Assembly: GCA_012064415.1 (NCBI GenBank)
Contig: SSNU01000084.1
Location: 71,442 to 104,896 of the forward strand
Length of the DNA: 33,455 bases
Direction of reading: 5' to 3'
Source of the DNA: Gyrodactylus bullatarudis
Lineage: Eukaryota > Platyhelminthes > Monogenea > Gyrodactylidea > Gyrodactylidae
In this document: piece after piece, positions 25,176-33,455 of the stretch
Position numbering within the stretch: the first letter of the stretch is position 1
How the letters are laid out: each line of letters begins with the position of its first letter
The notes under the pieces: model-generated
What the model was told of the DNA's origin: nothing
The model's database searches: none
The model's input: the letters and a program-made list of their open reading frames with translations, nothing else
Program-made: the position numbers and the translations under genes

Positions 25176-25619
25176 GCTTTGGGGTACTTTCCAAAATGTA
25201 ATAAAAATGTTCACTTTACTCCATATAATTTAGCTTTACAGTAAGCCTTGTAGGAGAATAATTTCTCAAGGATATGTACCGATATGATTGAATGACAGGT
25301 TAAACAAACGCTGAACTGAATAATGATAAGTAAGCTGTATTTAGTAAATTACTATTTGATTCAAATCAAATACAAATTTTAGCTAAAGTCAATAGACTTT
25401 TGTACTTTTATTTAAATTTGAAGAAATTCTAGGGAATAGAATTTTCCTTGACTTAAATATCATTTTATCATAGGAATGTTGAGATTACAGTGTTTTTAGA
25501 CATTTAATTTTCTATATTAGTGTGGTCCAAAATTATAATTATAATAATTATTATTGTCCTTATGAAATCTAACTTGATGGAGTTTGTCTTTTCACATCTA
25601 TACCTTTTACAGAGACACA

Positions 25620-26036
25620 CCTTTTCGAGAGATTTCGAATTATCGAAATTTCATTGATTTTCAAGTAGTGAAAATGATCAAAAAACGAAATTGAATTTCG
25701 CTCGTTGAAGGTTGAGCATGAGATCAGATTCATTTGAATTGATTTTCTTGTCTAATCTTGATCCTGAAAAACTCTTTCGATCAGCCTCCCACTTTCAAAT
25801 CAACAAAAATTTTCAGCTCAAAGTTTGAAAAAATGGGACTTTGGCGCCAAATCGAAATTTGAAAGATGACAGATTTTTCATGAAAATAATCTTTTTATAG
25901 AATTTTATTCTTCAAGTGGTAAAAGTGGGTAGCATGAGTAGGATTCCAGAAAATCTTTAACAAATTCGAATTCTTGATGAAAATATCGAGATTTCTGTAA
26001 AAATCATAGATTCCCACCTTCATAACAATTACCTTT
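25620..26036 (-). repeat. Family B2 MITE, right half
   Basis: CTTTGGCGCCAAATCGAAAT and TGGGTAGCATGAGTAGGATT are shared with 20391-20701 and 26597-27318. The right end is ATCATAGATTCCCACCTTCA, then TAACAATTACCTTTA. Confidence 0.75.
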
Positions 26037-26596
26037 ATATCATTCATGTTTTGTCTATTGAAATGCAAAGATCTTCAAGGGTTTTCTCGAATAACCTGAA
26101 AAATCTATTTTCGAACCATATATCTGAAATCAGCGAAATATTCTCTACAAAAGTGGAAAATTGCATTGAGTTAAATCTTTCCATGTAAAGCTGTGTTATA
26201 GATGATATATTCAAATTTTCAAAAAATTTTAACTTATTTATCGATATATTGTAGAGGGGTTTGTATTTCTGTCAGTTCCTCTTCTTGATATTCACTGAGG
26301 AAGTTCACTGAGTTCTATCTGTAGACAGAAGATAGATGACTGATTAAGATCTTGATTCGCTTTCGAATTTAAATCTGTATAAATTAAACACATCTGGATC
26401 TGTGCTTCAGCCAGAGATTTTATCATGCAAAGTCCATTGAGTTTTCAGATAATTTTTGACAATTTTTCCTAAAATTACTCTTATCTTTTCCAGAAATTTT
26501 AAAATAACACGAATTACCTGACACTATTGAATAGCTTGTTAGACTAAAGATTTTGTAATTAATTTATTAAATTCCTGAAATCTACTCTCCAATATA

Positions 26597-27318
26597 AAGC
26601 TAATTGATATGAAGTTGGGAATCTGTGAATTTTACGAAAAACTCGGCTTTTCATCAAAAATTCGAATATATAAAATATTTTTTTGGAATCCCATTCATGT
26701 TTTCCAATTTCACAACTTAAAAATATTCTATAAAAAAAATATGGTCATCTTTCAAATTTCGATTTGGCGCCAAAATCCCATTTTTCGAACTTTGAACTCA
26801 AAATTTTTATTGATTTAAATGTGAAATTATTGTAAAAAGATGTTTTTTAGGATCAGAATAAGACAAGAAAACCGAATATGCTTAATTTATTCTAATGCAT
26901 AACCTCGGTCTCGTTTGGGAGCTGAATTTTGTTTTTTTGGTCATTTTCACTACTCAAAAAATAATAAAATTTCAATAAATCAAAATCCCCCGAAAATGGT
27001 CGATCTTTCTAAAGTTTATCAGCGATATTCGGTTTTCTTGTCTTATTCTGATCCTAAAAAACATCTTTTTACAATAGTTTAACATTCAAATCAATAAAAA
27101 ATTTTAGTTCAAAGTTCGAAATATGGGATTTTGGCGCCACATCGAAATTTGAAAGATGACCATATTTTTCATGAAAATAATTTTTTTATAGAATTTTTTT
27201 TAAGTCGTGAAATTGGACAACATGAGTGGGATTCCAAAAAATCTTTTATATATTCGAATTTTTGACGAAAAAACAGTTTTTTCGTAAAATTCACAGATTC
27301 CCAAATTCATATCAACCA
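26597..27318. repeat. Family B2 MITE, longest copy
   Basis: Left end TAAAGCTAATTGATATGAAG, then TTGGGAATCTGTGA; right end TCACAGATTCCCAAATTCAT, then ATCAA. The two halves mirror each other for over 300 bp each (TTTGGCGCCAAAATCCCA versus TGGGATTTTGGCGCCA), with a non-repeated centre near 26900. It is non-coding. Confidence 0.85.
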
Positions 27319-27775
27319 ATTTTACAACCTGTGTACATGACCTGAATCAAAAATCTTGTCTAACTTCAGTTTGGATTTTAAATTTCATCTCGACCTAAAA
27401 ATCCAAATAATAACAAGAAAAACAAAGTCAAAATTGGCTGAATAGATTACTTTAATACTTTAATTTCTATTCAAAAAAAAACATTTAATATTTGGCAATA
27501 TAAACTTCTTAAAAGGTGGCAGAAATTCGAGAAAAATGGTGAATATTTTGATGTTTATTACCCATTGTATACTTTGCTTAAAACTTTTGAAACAACCTAA
27601 TCATGATGACCATCGAAAATTCATGAGAATATTTTATTTATATAAAATAACTTTTATCACTGTAATAGTTAAGAAGCATTAAATCTTAGTTATAATTATA
27701 ATGAATTTTTCTCTCTGTTCAGCTGAACATTGTAAAATTCAGAAATAATACTCACAATCAATTCGATATACAACA
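27319..27775. other. Intergenic, nothing recognised
   Basis: A+T-rich spacer between a MITE and the 3' end of the small peptide gene. Confidence 0.4.
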
Positions 27776-27778
27776 TGT

Positions 27779-27784
27779 TTTATT
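27779..27784 (-). terminator. Poly(A) signal AATAAA for the small peptide gene
   Basis: AATAAA on the minus strand, about 170 bases after the stop codon, a usual 3' UTR length for a compact gene. Confidence 0.45.
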
Positions 27785-27951
27785 GTGTCATTACAATCGT
27801 GTCTCATAAAGATAAAAGTTATATAGTCTTTCATGGGCAACATTTATATGAGATAATGCATACTGAGAGTTTATAGTTAATAATTGCCATGCTATCTCAT
27901 TCAAATATTGTCTAGAAAAGTAATTATGATAACCCTTGTAATGCAGTCTGT

Positions 27952-28146
27952 TCAGAACATGTTTGGTTCCTGGAAACGTTTCTTGAAGCGTGGATAACTT
28001 CCGTCAAGACCGAAATAGCTTTCGTAGAAATTTCTTTTATGGGCCAGATTGTGGGATGGCACTGGCATGTCCAACTCTTGTGATGTAATGTAGACTGAGA
28101 AAATGACAAAAATCAACACTGCAGAGATCAAGATGTTTCGGAGCAT
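27952..28146 (-). CDS. Small secreted peptide precursor, prohormone-like
   Basis: 64 codons in one exon. Residues 1-23 look like a signal peptide: charged start M-L-R-N, hydrophobic core I5-I20, then T-S-Q. Two convertase-type sites follow, K-R (37-38) and K-K-R (55-57). Cleavage there would free a 13-residue spacer, the 16-residue peptide N-F-Y-E-S-Y-F-G-L-D-G-S-Y-P-R-F (39-54) and a seven-residue C-terminal piece. The central peptide has six aromatic residues and no cysteine. It lacks a glycine before K-K-R, so it would not be amidated. The start has A at -3. A CCAAT/TATA-like promoter lies just upstream and AATAAA downstream. It matches no neuropeptide family I can name with confidence. 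The N-F-x-E start faintly recalls orcokinins, but this is too weak to use. No homolog search was possible, so a chance open frame is not excluded. Confidence 0.5.
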   Translation of the reverse strand: MLRNILISAVLIFVIFSVYITSQELDMPVPSHNLAHKRNFYESYFGLDGSYPRFKKRFQEPNMF

Positions 28147-28187
28147 GTTGAAATATAATTTCTGGTTTGCTTAGCATTTTCCCGTAT

Positions 28188-28255
28188 CAATATATTACAC
28201 TTTATCATTGAGTAAACCGAATTTTCATTGGTTCAGAGATATCCCAATGAAAATT
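28188..28255 (-). promoter_or_regulatory. Putative promoter of the small peptide gene
   Basis: A perfect 12-bp inverted repeat, AATTTTCATTGG (28220-28231) and CCAATGAAAATT (28244-28255), gives a CCAAT box on each strand. A TATA-like TGTAATATATTG (28199-28188, minus strand) lies about 30 bases further toward the gene and about 45 bases before the ATG. The spacing suits a compact core promoter. Confidence 0.4.
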
Positions 28256-28419
28256 GGATTATTTCTCTAATATTCTTGTCAAACTAATAGAAATCTTTAA
28301 ATTTTCTCTCCCACATCACTCTTTTATAGCTGATTGTAAATTAGTTATCCAAAAGTATAGATGCGAACAGGATGAGAGAGTCCGATGATATCTCGTCTTA
28401 ACCAGTAAAAAGATTATTT

Positions 28420-28783
28420 TTATGGATTACTTCCAAAAAAGACCCCAAGAAAAATTATTTTTTCCAAAAATTTTTTTTTCAAAATTCACCCCAAAAAAAA
28501 GGAAATATTTTTCCAAAAGTCACTCCTTTTTTGAAAATCTGAGGGAGTAAGAACTTGAAGACTACAGAGTTAATAAAAAAAGTGGAAGACAATGTGAAGC
28601 CGTAAAAAACCAAAAGCTGAAAAAAGTGTAATGAAATTTAGTGTTAAATAAAATTATTTCTTGTTATTTATAAAAAGTATTTTCTTATGGAAATTTTTGG
28701 GGTCATTCTTGAAAATTTTCTTCTTTGGGTGATTTTTGGAAAAAAACTTTCTTGGAGTGTATTTTAGAATTAACCCTTTTTAA
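28420..28783 (+). repeat. Family D repeat
   Basis: The ends GGATTACTTCCAAAAAAGAC and TATTTTAGAATTAACCC are inverted repeats. The interior GAAGCCGTAAAAAACCAAAA and AAAAGTGTAATGAAATTTAG is the complement of the copy at 14810-15473. Each arm is a run of CACCCCAAAAA / TTTTTGGGGTG-type units. Confidence 0.65.
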
Positions 28784-28822
28784 ATATAACGAAATTTTAG
28801 CTTTTTTCAGTAATATTGAGCC

Positions 28823-29251
28823 TAGGGTTCTTCAGATAATTCAGATTCGGATCCGTCTAAAAAAAATTATTTTTAAAAATATAAATTTTCGATAATCTTG
28901 AGAAATATATGTGTTTTGAGAAAATTATTTAAATTAAAATTCAAGAGCTTATAACTTGTCTAAAAGAAATTCGATACCTTCCTCTTCTTCGCAAAGCCAT
29001 CTCTAGGGCTCCATAGGATCTCCATAAGACTTATTTTATCGTTATTCAAGCTTTGATAATGATAGGATTAATGTTTACAGCCTACTAGGGAGATAGCTTG
29101 TTTAGACATTACAAAATTATGAAACTCTAGAGAAGAATTGTTATTTGATTACAAATGTGTAGGCATATCAGAACTAATTTTTCTTCATATCTGGAGTTAA
29201 ATTGTGGCGATTCGAAAATTTTGGGAATATTTCTGAATCTAAAGAACCCTA
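28823..29251 (+). repeat. Family C hAT-type MITE, complete, with 8-bp target duplication
   Basis: A 429-bp element flanked by ATTGAGCC at 28815-28822 and 29252-29259. The termini TAGGGTTCTTCAGAT and ATCTAAAGAACCCTA are inverted repeats with one change. The eight-base duplication and the T-A-G-G-G start (hAT consensus Y-A-R-N-G) place it with hAT elements. It has no open frame. Confidence 0.85.
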
Positions 29252-29464
29252 ATTGAGCCAAACTCTTTAGAATGTGAAAAACTGGCCATCAAAAATGTAT
29301 GGTGCCAAAAGACTCTTGAATAAATCGAATCAGAATTAAAAAATTGAGAGTTTGTGAAAATCAAGTAGTTTGAGGTTGGACTCACACAGTATTTTGGTTT
29401 AAAATTTTGAATCTTTATGTTTTTAAAACTACAGCAGTGACAGTAGAAATATTGATACTGAAAA

Positions 29465-29662
29465 TTATACAAATTTTTCTTTCAATCCAAGCAAAAAGTC
29501 ATTTTCTAGTGTAATGTCGATCAAAAGATTTTTCCAAAATTTCCTGTCATTCATTTTCAATGTTAGAGTGCCGCTGAGTGTAAAAGTAAACGTTTTTTGT
29601 TCTAAATTTCCAGATGACTTTAGAGGACACGCTGGGCTACGAAATAATCCGGGCAAATATGA
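29465..29662 (-). pseudogene. Probable LTR-retrotransposon protease fragment
   Basis: A 63-66-codon frame reading S-G-N-L-E-Q-K-T-F-T-F...L-T-L-K-M-N-D-R-K-F-W, then L-L-I-D-I-T-L-E-N-D-F-L-L-G-L. This fits the last third of a retropepsin (a Gly followed by beta strands, then the x-A-D-I-x-x-D-x-I-L-G-x-D-F pattern). No catalytic D-T/S-G part and no reverse transcriptase were found nearby, so it is an isolated piece. The assignment rests on pattern only. Confidence 0.35.
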
Positions 29663-29744
29663 GCATCAATAGTATTGATTGAATATAATATCTCTTAAAA
29701 GTATTTCCCGGAGATTTCAGACTGTTCACAAAACACTTTTATGA

Positions 29745-30000
29745 ATTCAAAATAAATCGAACAAATGAGTTTTGCGATTTTCATGATGGAAAATGATTTA
29801 AAATTTAGAAACTTAACTTTTTCTTGAAAATCGAGATTTTCTCTCAACCTCTATTGGCCAAATCTGAAATTTTTGTCGAATCTTGATATGAAATATCAGA
29901 ATCGAATTGCTCAAAATCTTCGAAATCAATAAAAAATTTTAAGCTCAAAAGTTGAAAAAGCGGGAAATTTGGGCATTATCGAAATTCCAAAACTGGCGAA
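29745..30000 (-). repeat. Degraded family B copy
   Basis: TTTTCTTGAAAATCGAGATT, ATCAATAAAAAATTTTAAGC and GTTGAAAAAGCGGGAAATTT follow the family B interior. No terminal repeats survive. Confidence 0.5.
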
Positions 30001-30039
30001 AGTTTTGACAGAATTTTTTTAATTTTTAAATGATATTTT

Positions 30040-30102
30040 AGTTAGGGAAAATTCCTATTCTTCGTTTTTTCAGTTAGGGAAAATTCCTATTCTTCGTTTT
30101 TT
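30040..30102. repeat. 32-bp tandem duplication
   Basis: AGTTAGGGAAAATTCCTATT, then CTTCGTTTTTTC, occurs twice head to tail (30040-30071 and 30072-30102), essentially identical. Confidence 0.85.
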
Positions 30103-30418
30103 TGTTAGAAAATATTTATTTTTATTCTTAATAAATATATACAAAAATAAAATTTAAAAAAATAGAAGTTTGATATGGGGAAATACAATAAAGATTTAAT
30201 GTTATCTGGATCTGAAAACAATAAGTGAAATACAAATTTAAAAAAGGTTACGTAATAGAAAATAAGATAATAAAAATAGTGACATAAAAAGCCCTTCAAG
30301 AAATTTCATTAAATCATTCAGGAATTATTGAAGATAAAGTAGACTTTTTGTGTAATCTAATTTAGATCTAACATGTGACATGATAGCTTTAATATTAGTT
30401 AAATCATTACATTCTGAT
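30103..30418. other. Intergenic, nothing recognised
   Basis: Very A+T-rich. The open frames present are compositional. Confidence 0.4.
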
Positions 30419-30419
30419 T

Positions 30420-30512
30420 TTAACCCTTTCGCACTGATTGTATAGTATACAATGTATACTGTATACAAATTTCGGTGTAAACCCTCACCCCTGAGTTAAC
30501 TCTATGGTTAAT
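30420..30512 (+). mobile_element. Possible piggyBac-like terminus with subterminal palindrome
   Basis: TTAACCCTTTCGCACTGATT at 30420 resembles the right end of the 5267-5460 element read inward. A palindrome ATTGTATA-G-TATACAAT (30437-30453) lies 17 bases from the TTAA, almost the same offset as in that element. The other end is not clear; GGTTAA near 30507 is a candidate. Confidence 0.4.
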
Positions 30513-30954
30513 TAATAGAATATTTGTCCCCTCCTGTTTTGAATTAATTTATCTGAAAGACAAAGAGGCTAAGGTCTTTTTAACATCGACGAAATGAAAA
30601 TGAATCCAAGTCAACTAAGAGAAAAAATCGTTGTTTTGCAATGATCTAAATATAGACTGATTAGAGAACTGATTGTAATTATACTTTTTTTATTAAGGCA
30701 CGAATCCAAACGATTATAATTCATCAAGATAAATGACTTTTTTCTCTTCCAATTATCAGAGATGAACTATAGTTAGCTAATGAACCTTTGATGATGAGGG
30801 AATATTGAATTAGACATGTTGTCCAAAGAAAATCATTATATACAGTGTATAGAAAGAAACAGATACAATATATGATTTCAATCAAATGAGTACTTTTAGG
30901 TCATTGAGGGTTTTATTCCAATACAAAGATGTTCTATACTGTATTACATAACTA

Positions 30955-31819
30955 TAGACCTGTCCATACCGATTTTCGATATTTCTCGATATGAAAATAT
31001 ATCGAATCATATCGAGACTCAATATTTTTTCGATATATATATCGAGTCAATATCGAACCTTGTCAATATACCGTTTTCAATATCGAATATATTCGATAAT
31101 GTCTCGATATTTTGAGTAGAGGGACACATCCCCCCACCCCTCATGCAGTAATAAAGGATAAAATTTTACACAGTTTTATGATGACTAATTCAGTTATTTC
31201 AATAGCTAATGTAAACTAGATTTTAGATTTTCAAGAAATACATTAGATATAGAGTGAATAAATCAAGTTTATATTTTTTACAATTATAAATAATTTATTC
31301 ATTCAAAAATACATCACAACTTTCTGGTAAATCACTTAGCAGATTCATATTCAATTTGCAAAATAAAATCTTCTCTACTGTAGATGAATCCAGAGATTCT
31401 CTATACCAAGGTATTGTCCTTCTTGCTATACTGAACACTCTCTCAGAAGCAACACTTGTAGGATTGATTCCATATATGCTTCTTTCAATAACAGCTAGCT
31501 GGGGAAAATCCAACTGTCTAGCTTTCCAGAAATCTAAGACCTCATCTCCGGAAGGCTGTGCATAGCGTTCATAATTTTTTATTTCCACCTGCATGCTGTC
31601 TTTTTTGAAACAAGTTTTCCTTCGTTTGGATTTTGATTCGATTTCCTCTTTATCTCTCTCGAGTAAATCAAAAATACTAACATCATTGGATCGCGGAATA
31701 GGAGATGATGCATCAGGACTAGAATCACTAAATATTTCCTGACTGTTGAGTTTCTTTAAGCTTTTCATAAAATCTCGGGAAGAATCACCAATGAATCTCC
31801 TTTTAAACAATGGATCTAG
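30955..31819 (-). mobile_element. 3' part of a hAT transposon
   Basis: Includes the last part of a transposase gene (31295-31819) and, beyond its stop, an array of TATCGA/TCGATA motifs (30975-31110) that ends at TAGACCTGTCCATACCG (30955). That arrangement suits subterminal transposase-binding sites and a terminal repeat. The 5' part is absent: a family B copy occupies the position where the gene should continue. Confidence 0.55.
31295..31819 (-). pseudogene. hAT transposase, C-terminal fragment with dimerisation domain
   Basis: About 174 codons without internal stops. It begins F-L-D-P-L-F-K-R-R-F, matching the hAT catalytic-core motif L-D-P-R-x-K. A polar, basic linker follows (S-K-S-K-R-R-K). 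The dimerisation region then reads E-V-L-D-F-W-K-A-R-Q-L-D-F-P-Q-L...P-T-S-V-A-S-E-R-V-F-S-I-A...R-E-S-L, as expected of hAT C-termini. The frame runs on for 28 more codons upstream (to 31903), but these are translated family B repeat, not transposase. BED zinc finger and most catalytic residues are missing. Confidence 0.85.
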
Positions 31820-32117
31820 GAAAAATTCAATCTGACCGAAACTAAGGCGTTTTTGGATTTCGAAAATGTACCAAATTTCCACTTTTTCAACTTTTGAACC
31901 CAAAATTTTTATCGATTTCGATGATTCGAGGCAATTAAATGCAGATATTTGCGATCAACATTGAACGAAGATTTCGAATTCACCTGCATAAGTTCACTGA
32001 AATTTGCCATTACTGGGAAATCCAACAATTTAAATTTTTCGATTATCAAGAAGGCAAATTATCCAAAATCTGGAAGTTTTATCTCTATGGCCAAATCTCA
32101 ACTAGCTTTACAAACTC
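31815..32117 (-). repeat. Family B1 MITE fragment abutting the hAT transposase
   Basis: AAAAATTCAATCTGACCG, ATTTCGAAAATGTACCAAAT and the right end AATCTCAACTAGCTTTA. The left terminal repeat is missing at the junction with the transposase gene. Confidence 0.7.
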
Positions 32118-32263
32118 AATATTTACTCGTCATTAGACTGGGTCCCTATTTTTTTAAACGGTGAAAATTATAAAATCAAATTCATTTCTTAACTAAGAAT
32201 TTCTAGGTATTGTAATTCTACCATTTTCCTTGTAGCTCTTAGCAAGTTGACTCTAACTAATCG

Positions 32264-32287
32264 TATCCTTACTTATAAGTAAGGATA
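32264..32287. repeat. 24-bp perfect palindrome
   Basis: The arm TATCCTTACTTA is followed directly by its exact complement, with no spacer. It lies in otherwise unassigned A+T-rich DNA, with (TA)n just downstream. Confidence 0.9.
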
Positions 32288-32532
32288 TGGAAAATATATA
32301 TATAATTATACTTCAAATCAACTAAACGAGGATTTTTATAATTCTAAAATTTAATTTAAAACCCAAAAAAGTTATCTAATTAGAATTAAGCTTCTACTTT
32401 CATTTGAAAATTTCCGAAATTTTTTAAATATGATACAAGAATCATTTAAAGAGTTGACTCAGCCAGACATGGTGGAATGAATTAGAAATAGCTCAAAGAT
32501 TATTCAAACAAAATTTCAGGCGGTTTCATCAG

Positions 32533-32562
32533 TTTTACGAAATTTCATCCAAGTCTAATACG
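32533..32562. repeat. Family A terminal fragment
   Basis: TTTTACGAAATTTCATCCAA followed by GTCTAATACGTA is the right end of family A, including the TACGTA seen at the complete copy. Confidence 0.65.
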
Positions 32563-32839
32563 TATTCTCATTTCATTTCATAATTTTTTTACGCTCTCCT
32601 GCTCTGCATGTGTTTTTTGCAAGTTATTCAAGAGATTTTTCTTAAAGATTAAATTAAATTTTGATTATGAAGATGACAAAATTTATCTCAATTTTAACTT
32701 ATGACTTCAATATTTTACGAGTCGTCATCCATGATGGAAAATTAATAGAGGTGAAATATTTTTATTTACTCTAGGATAGCGGAAAAAAAATTTTCAGTTA
32801 TCGCTTCATCAAAATTTTCTTCCTAAATTCTTGCAATTT

Positions 32840-33035
32840 TCGTAAGTTGGTTGGGGAATCTATATTTTTTACAGATATTGTAAATTTTAAAGATTTATCC
32901 TGGAATCCAGATCAAGTTATATGCATTTACAAGAAAAATTATTTTGAAGGAACAAATTTGTGCCAAAATTCTATTTTTCGAGCTTTGAACTGAGATTTTT
33001 CATTAATTTGCAAGCCGGGGTAGTCAAAGGAGGCA
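32840..33035 (+). repeat. Degraded family B2 copy
   Basis: AAGTTGGTTGGGGAATCTAT, TTTTTACAGATATTG and TTGTGCCAAAATTCTATTTT followed by TCGAGCTTTGAACT match the B2 left half with many changes. Confidence 0.5.
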
Positions 33036-33455
33036 CTTTAAATAATCAATTTCCCTATCTTACAAGGTTTGGATGTAAATTGAAAAAATGGGAAAAAGCG
33101 AAATTTGCAGACACAGGCATGATATAAGTTGTATTTTAAAAGAGGATAATCTCTATAAAATCTAACACATGATTAATATGCCAATTAGCGCTTTCAATCT
33201 AAATTTTACAGGAACAAGATTTTATAATCAAATAAATAATTAATTTTTATCAAAAATTTATCTTTCTTTAACCGACTACTACCGAGTAGAAAAATCTTGA
33301 TCTCTCTTGTCGAAAATTAGAAGATTAAATGGCTAAACTTAAGATCAGCCTAACACCCTATAATCGTTAATATATCCCTTGTAAGTAGGTATGTGATATA
33401 AAAATATAATATAATTAATTCATACTTTTAATAAAAAGCATTAAATACTCACACA
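33036..33455. other. Right edge, nothing recognised
   Basis: A+T-rich sequence without a credible gene or repeat boundary. Confidence 0.4.

Noticed and set aside
27924..28109. 61-codon minus-strand frame overlapping the small peptide gene
   Set aside because: It is another frame of the same stretch without a signal peptide. The 27952-28146 frame has the better start context and processing sites.
31820..31903. N-terminal 28 codons of the hAT open frame as part of the transposase
   Set aside because: They translate the complement of the family B1 repeat. The transposase homology begins only at F-L-D-P-L-F-K.
32497..32535. A second hammerhead-like string on the minus strand (CTGATGA, eight bases, GAAAT)
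   Set aside because: The sequence aligns with the family A terminal repeat, in which the same positions read TTACTAAAATCGCC, so the core arose by chance. Stem I would be only three A-T pairs and stem II does not form.
1..33455. tRNA, rRNA, CRISPR arrays, bacterial promoters or operons
   Set aside because: No cloverleaf with a convincing T-loop GTTCRA block, no rRNA cores and no regularly spaced repeats were seen. The gene structure is eukaryotic.

Overview
The window is animal nuclear DNA, not bacterial. It is strongly A+T-rich, has one gene split by long GT-AG introns, and is packed with eukaryotic transposons and MITEs. There are no Shine-Dalgarno sites, operons, CRISPR arrays, rRNAs or tRNAs that I can see. 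The host gene (lysosomal-type beta-mannosidase), the Penelope-like element with a GIY-YIG endonuclease and a prohormone-like peptide gene all suggest an invertebrate with a repeat-rich genome, perhaps an arthropod. The sequence alone does not settle the phylum.

Layout. (1) 631-21581, plus strand: a glycoside hydrolase family 2 beta-mannosidase in seven coding exons (631-1317, 2919-3230, 6813-7150, 11398-11680, 12310-12605, 19934-20198, 20919-21581). All phases join, giving a 947-residue secretory/lysosomal enzyme. Both catalytic glutamates are kept, but several active-site-region tryptophans are replaced. (2) The introns hold most of the mobile DNA. Intron 5 (12606-19933) carries a 5'-truncated, frameshifted Penelope-like retroelement on the minus strand (about 17110-19835). 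It still has an almost complete reverse transcriptase, a GIY-YIG domain and, in its 3' terminal repeat, a fold matching a type I hammerhead ribozyme (17172-17228). An older relic of a related element lies at 13655-14060. (3) 21582-33455 is mostly intergenic and full of MITEs. It includes a compact minus-strand gene (27952-28146) for a 64-residue secreted peptide precursor with dibasic cleavage sites, a CCAAT/TATA-type promoter and a poly(A) signal. It also holds the 3' part of a hAT transposon (30955-31819) and a probable LTR-retrotransposon protease fragment (29465-29662).

Repeat families recognised by eye, named here only for reference: family A (long TIRs, TACGTATTAGACTTGG...); family B (very abundant fold-back, TA-AAGCTAGTTGATATGAAG..., with subfamilies B1 'GATGAGAATTTAC' and B2 'GTTGGGAATCTATGA'); family C (hAT-type MITE, TAGGGTTCTTCAGAT, 8-bp target duplications); family D (GGRTTAATTCCAAAAATC ends with internal degenerate arrays); and piggyBac-like TTAA elements. 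The elements are nested: the Penelope copy sits inside a family B copy, and a family B copy interrupts the hAT transposase gene.

The genes do not form a shared pathway. The most interesting items are the hammerhead in the Penelope element, the small peptide precursor, and the unusual active-site substitutions in the beta-mannosidase.
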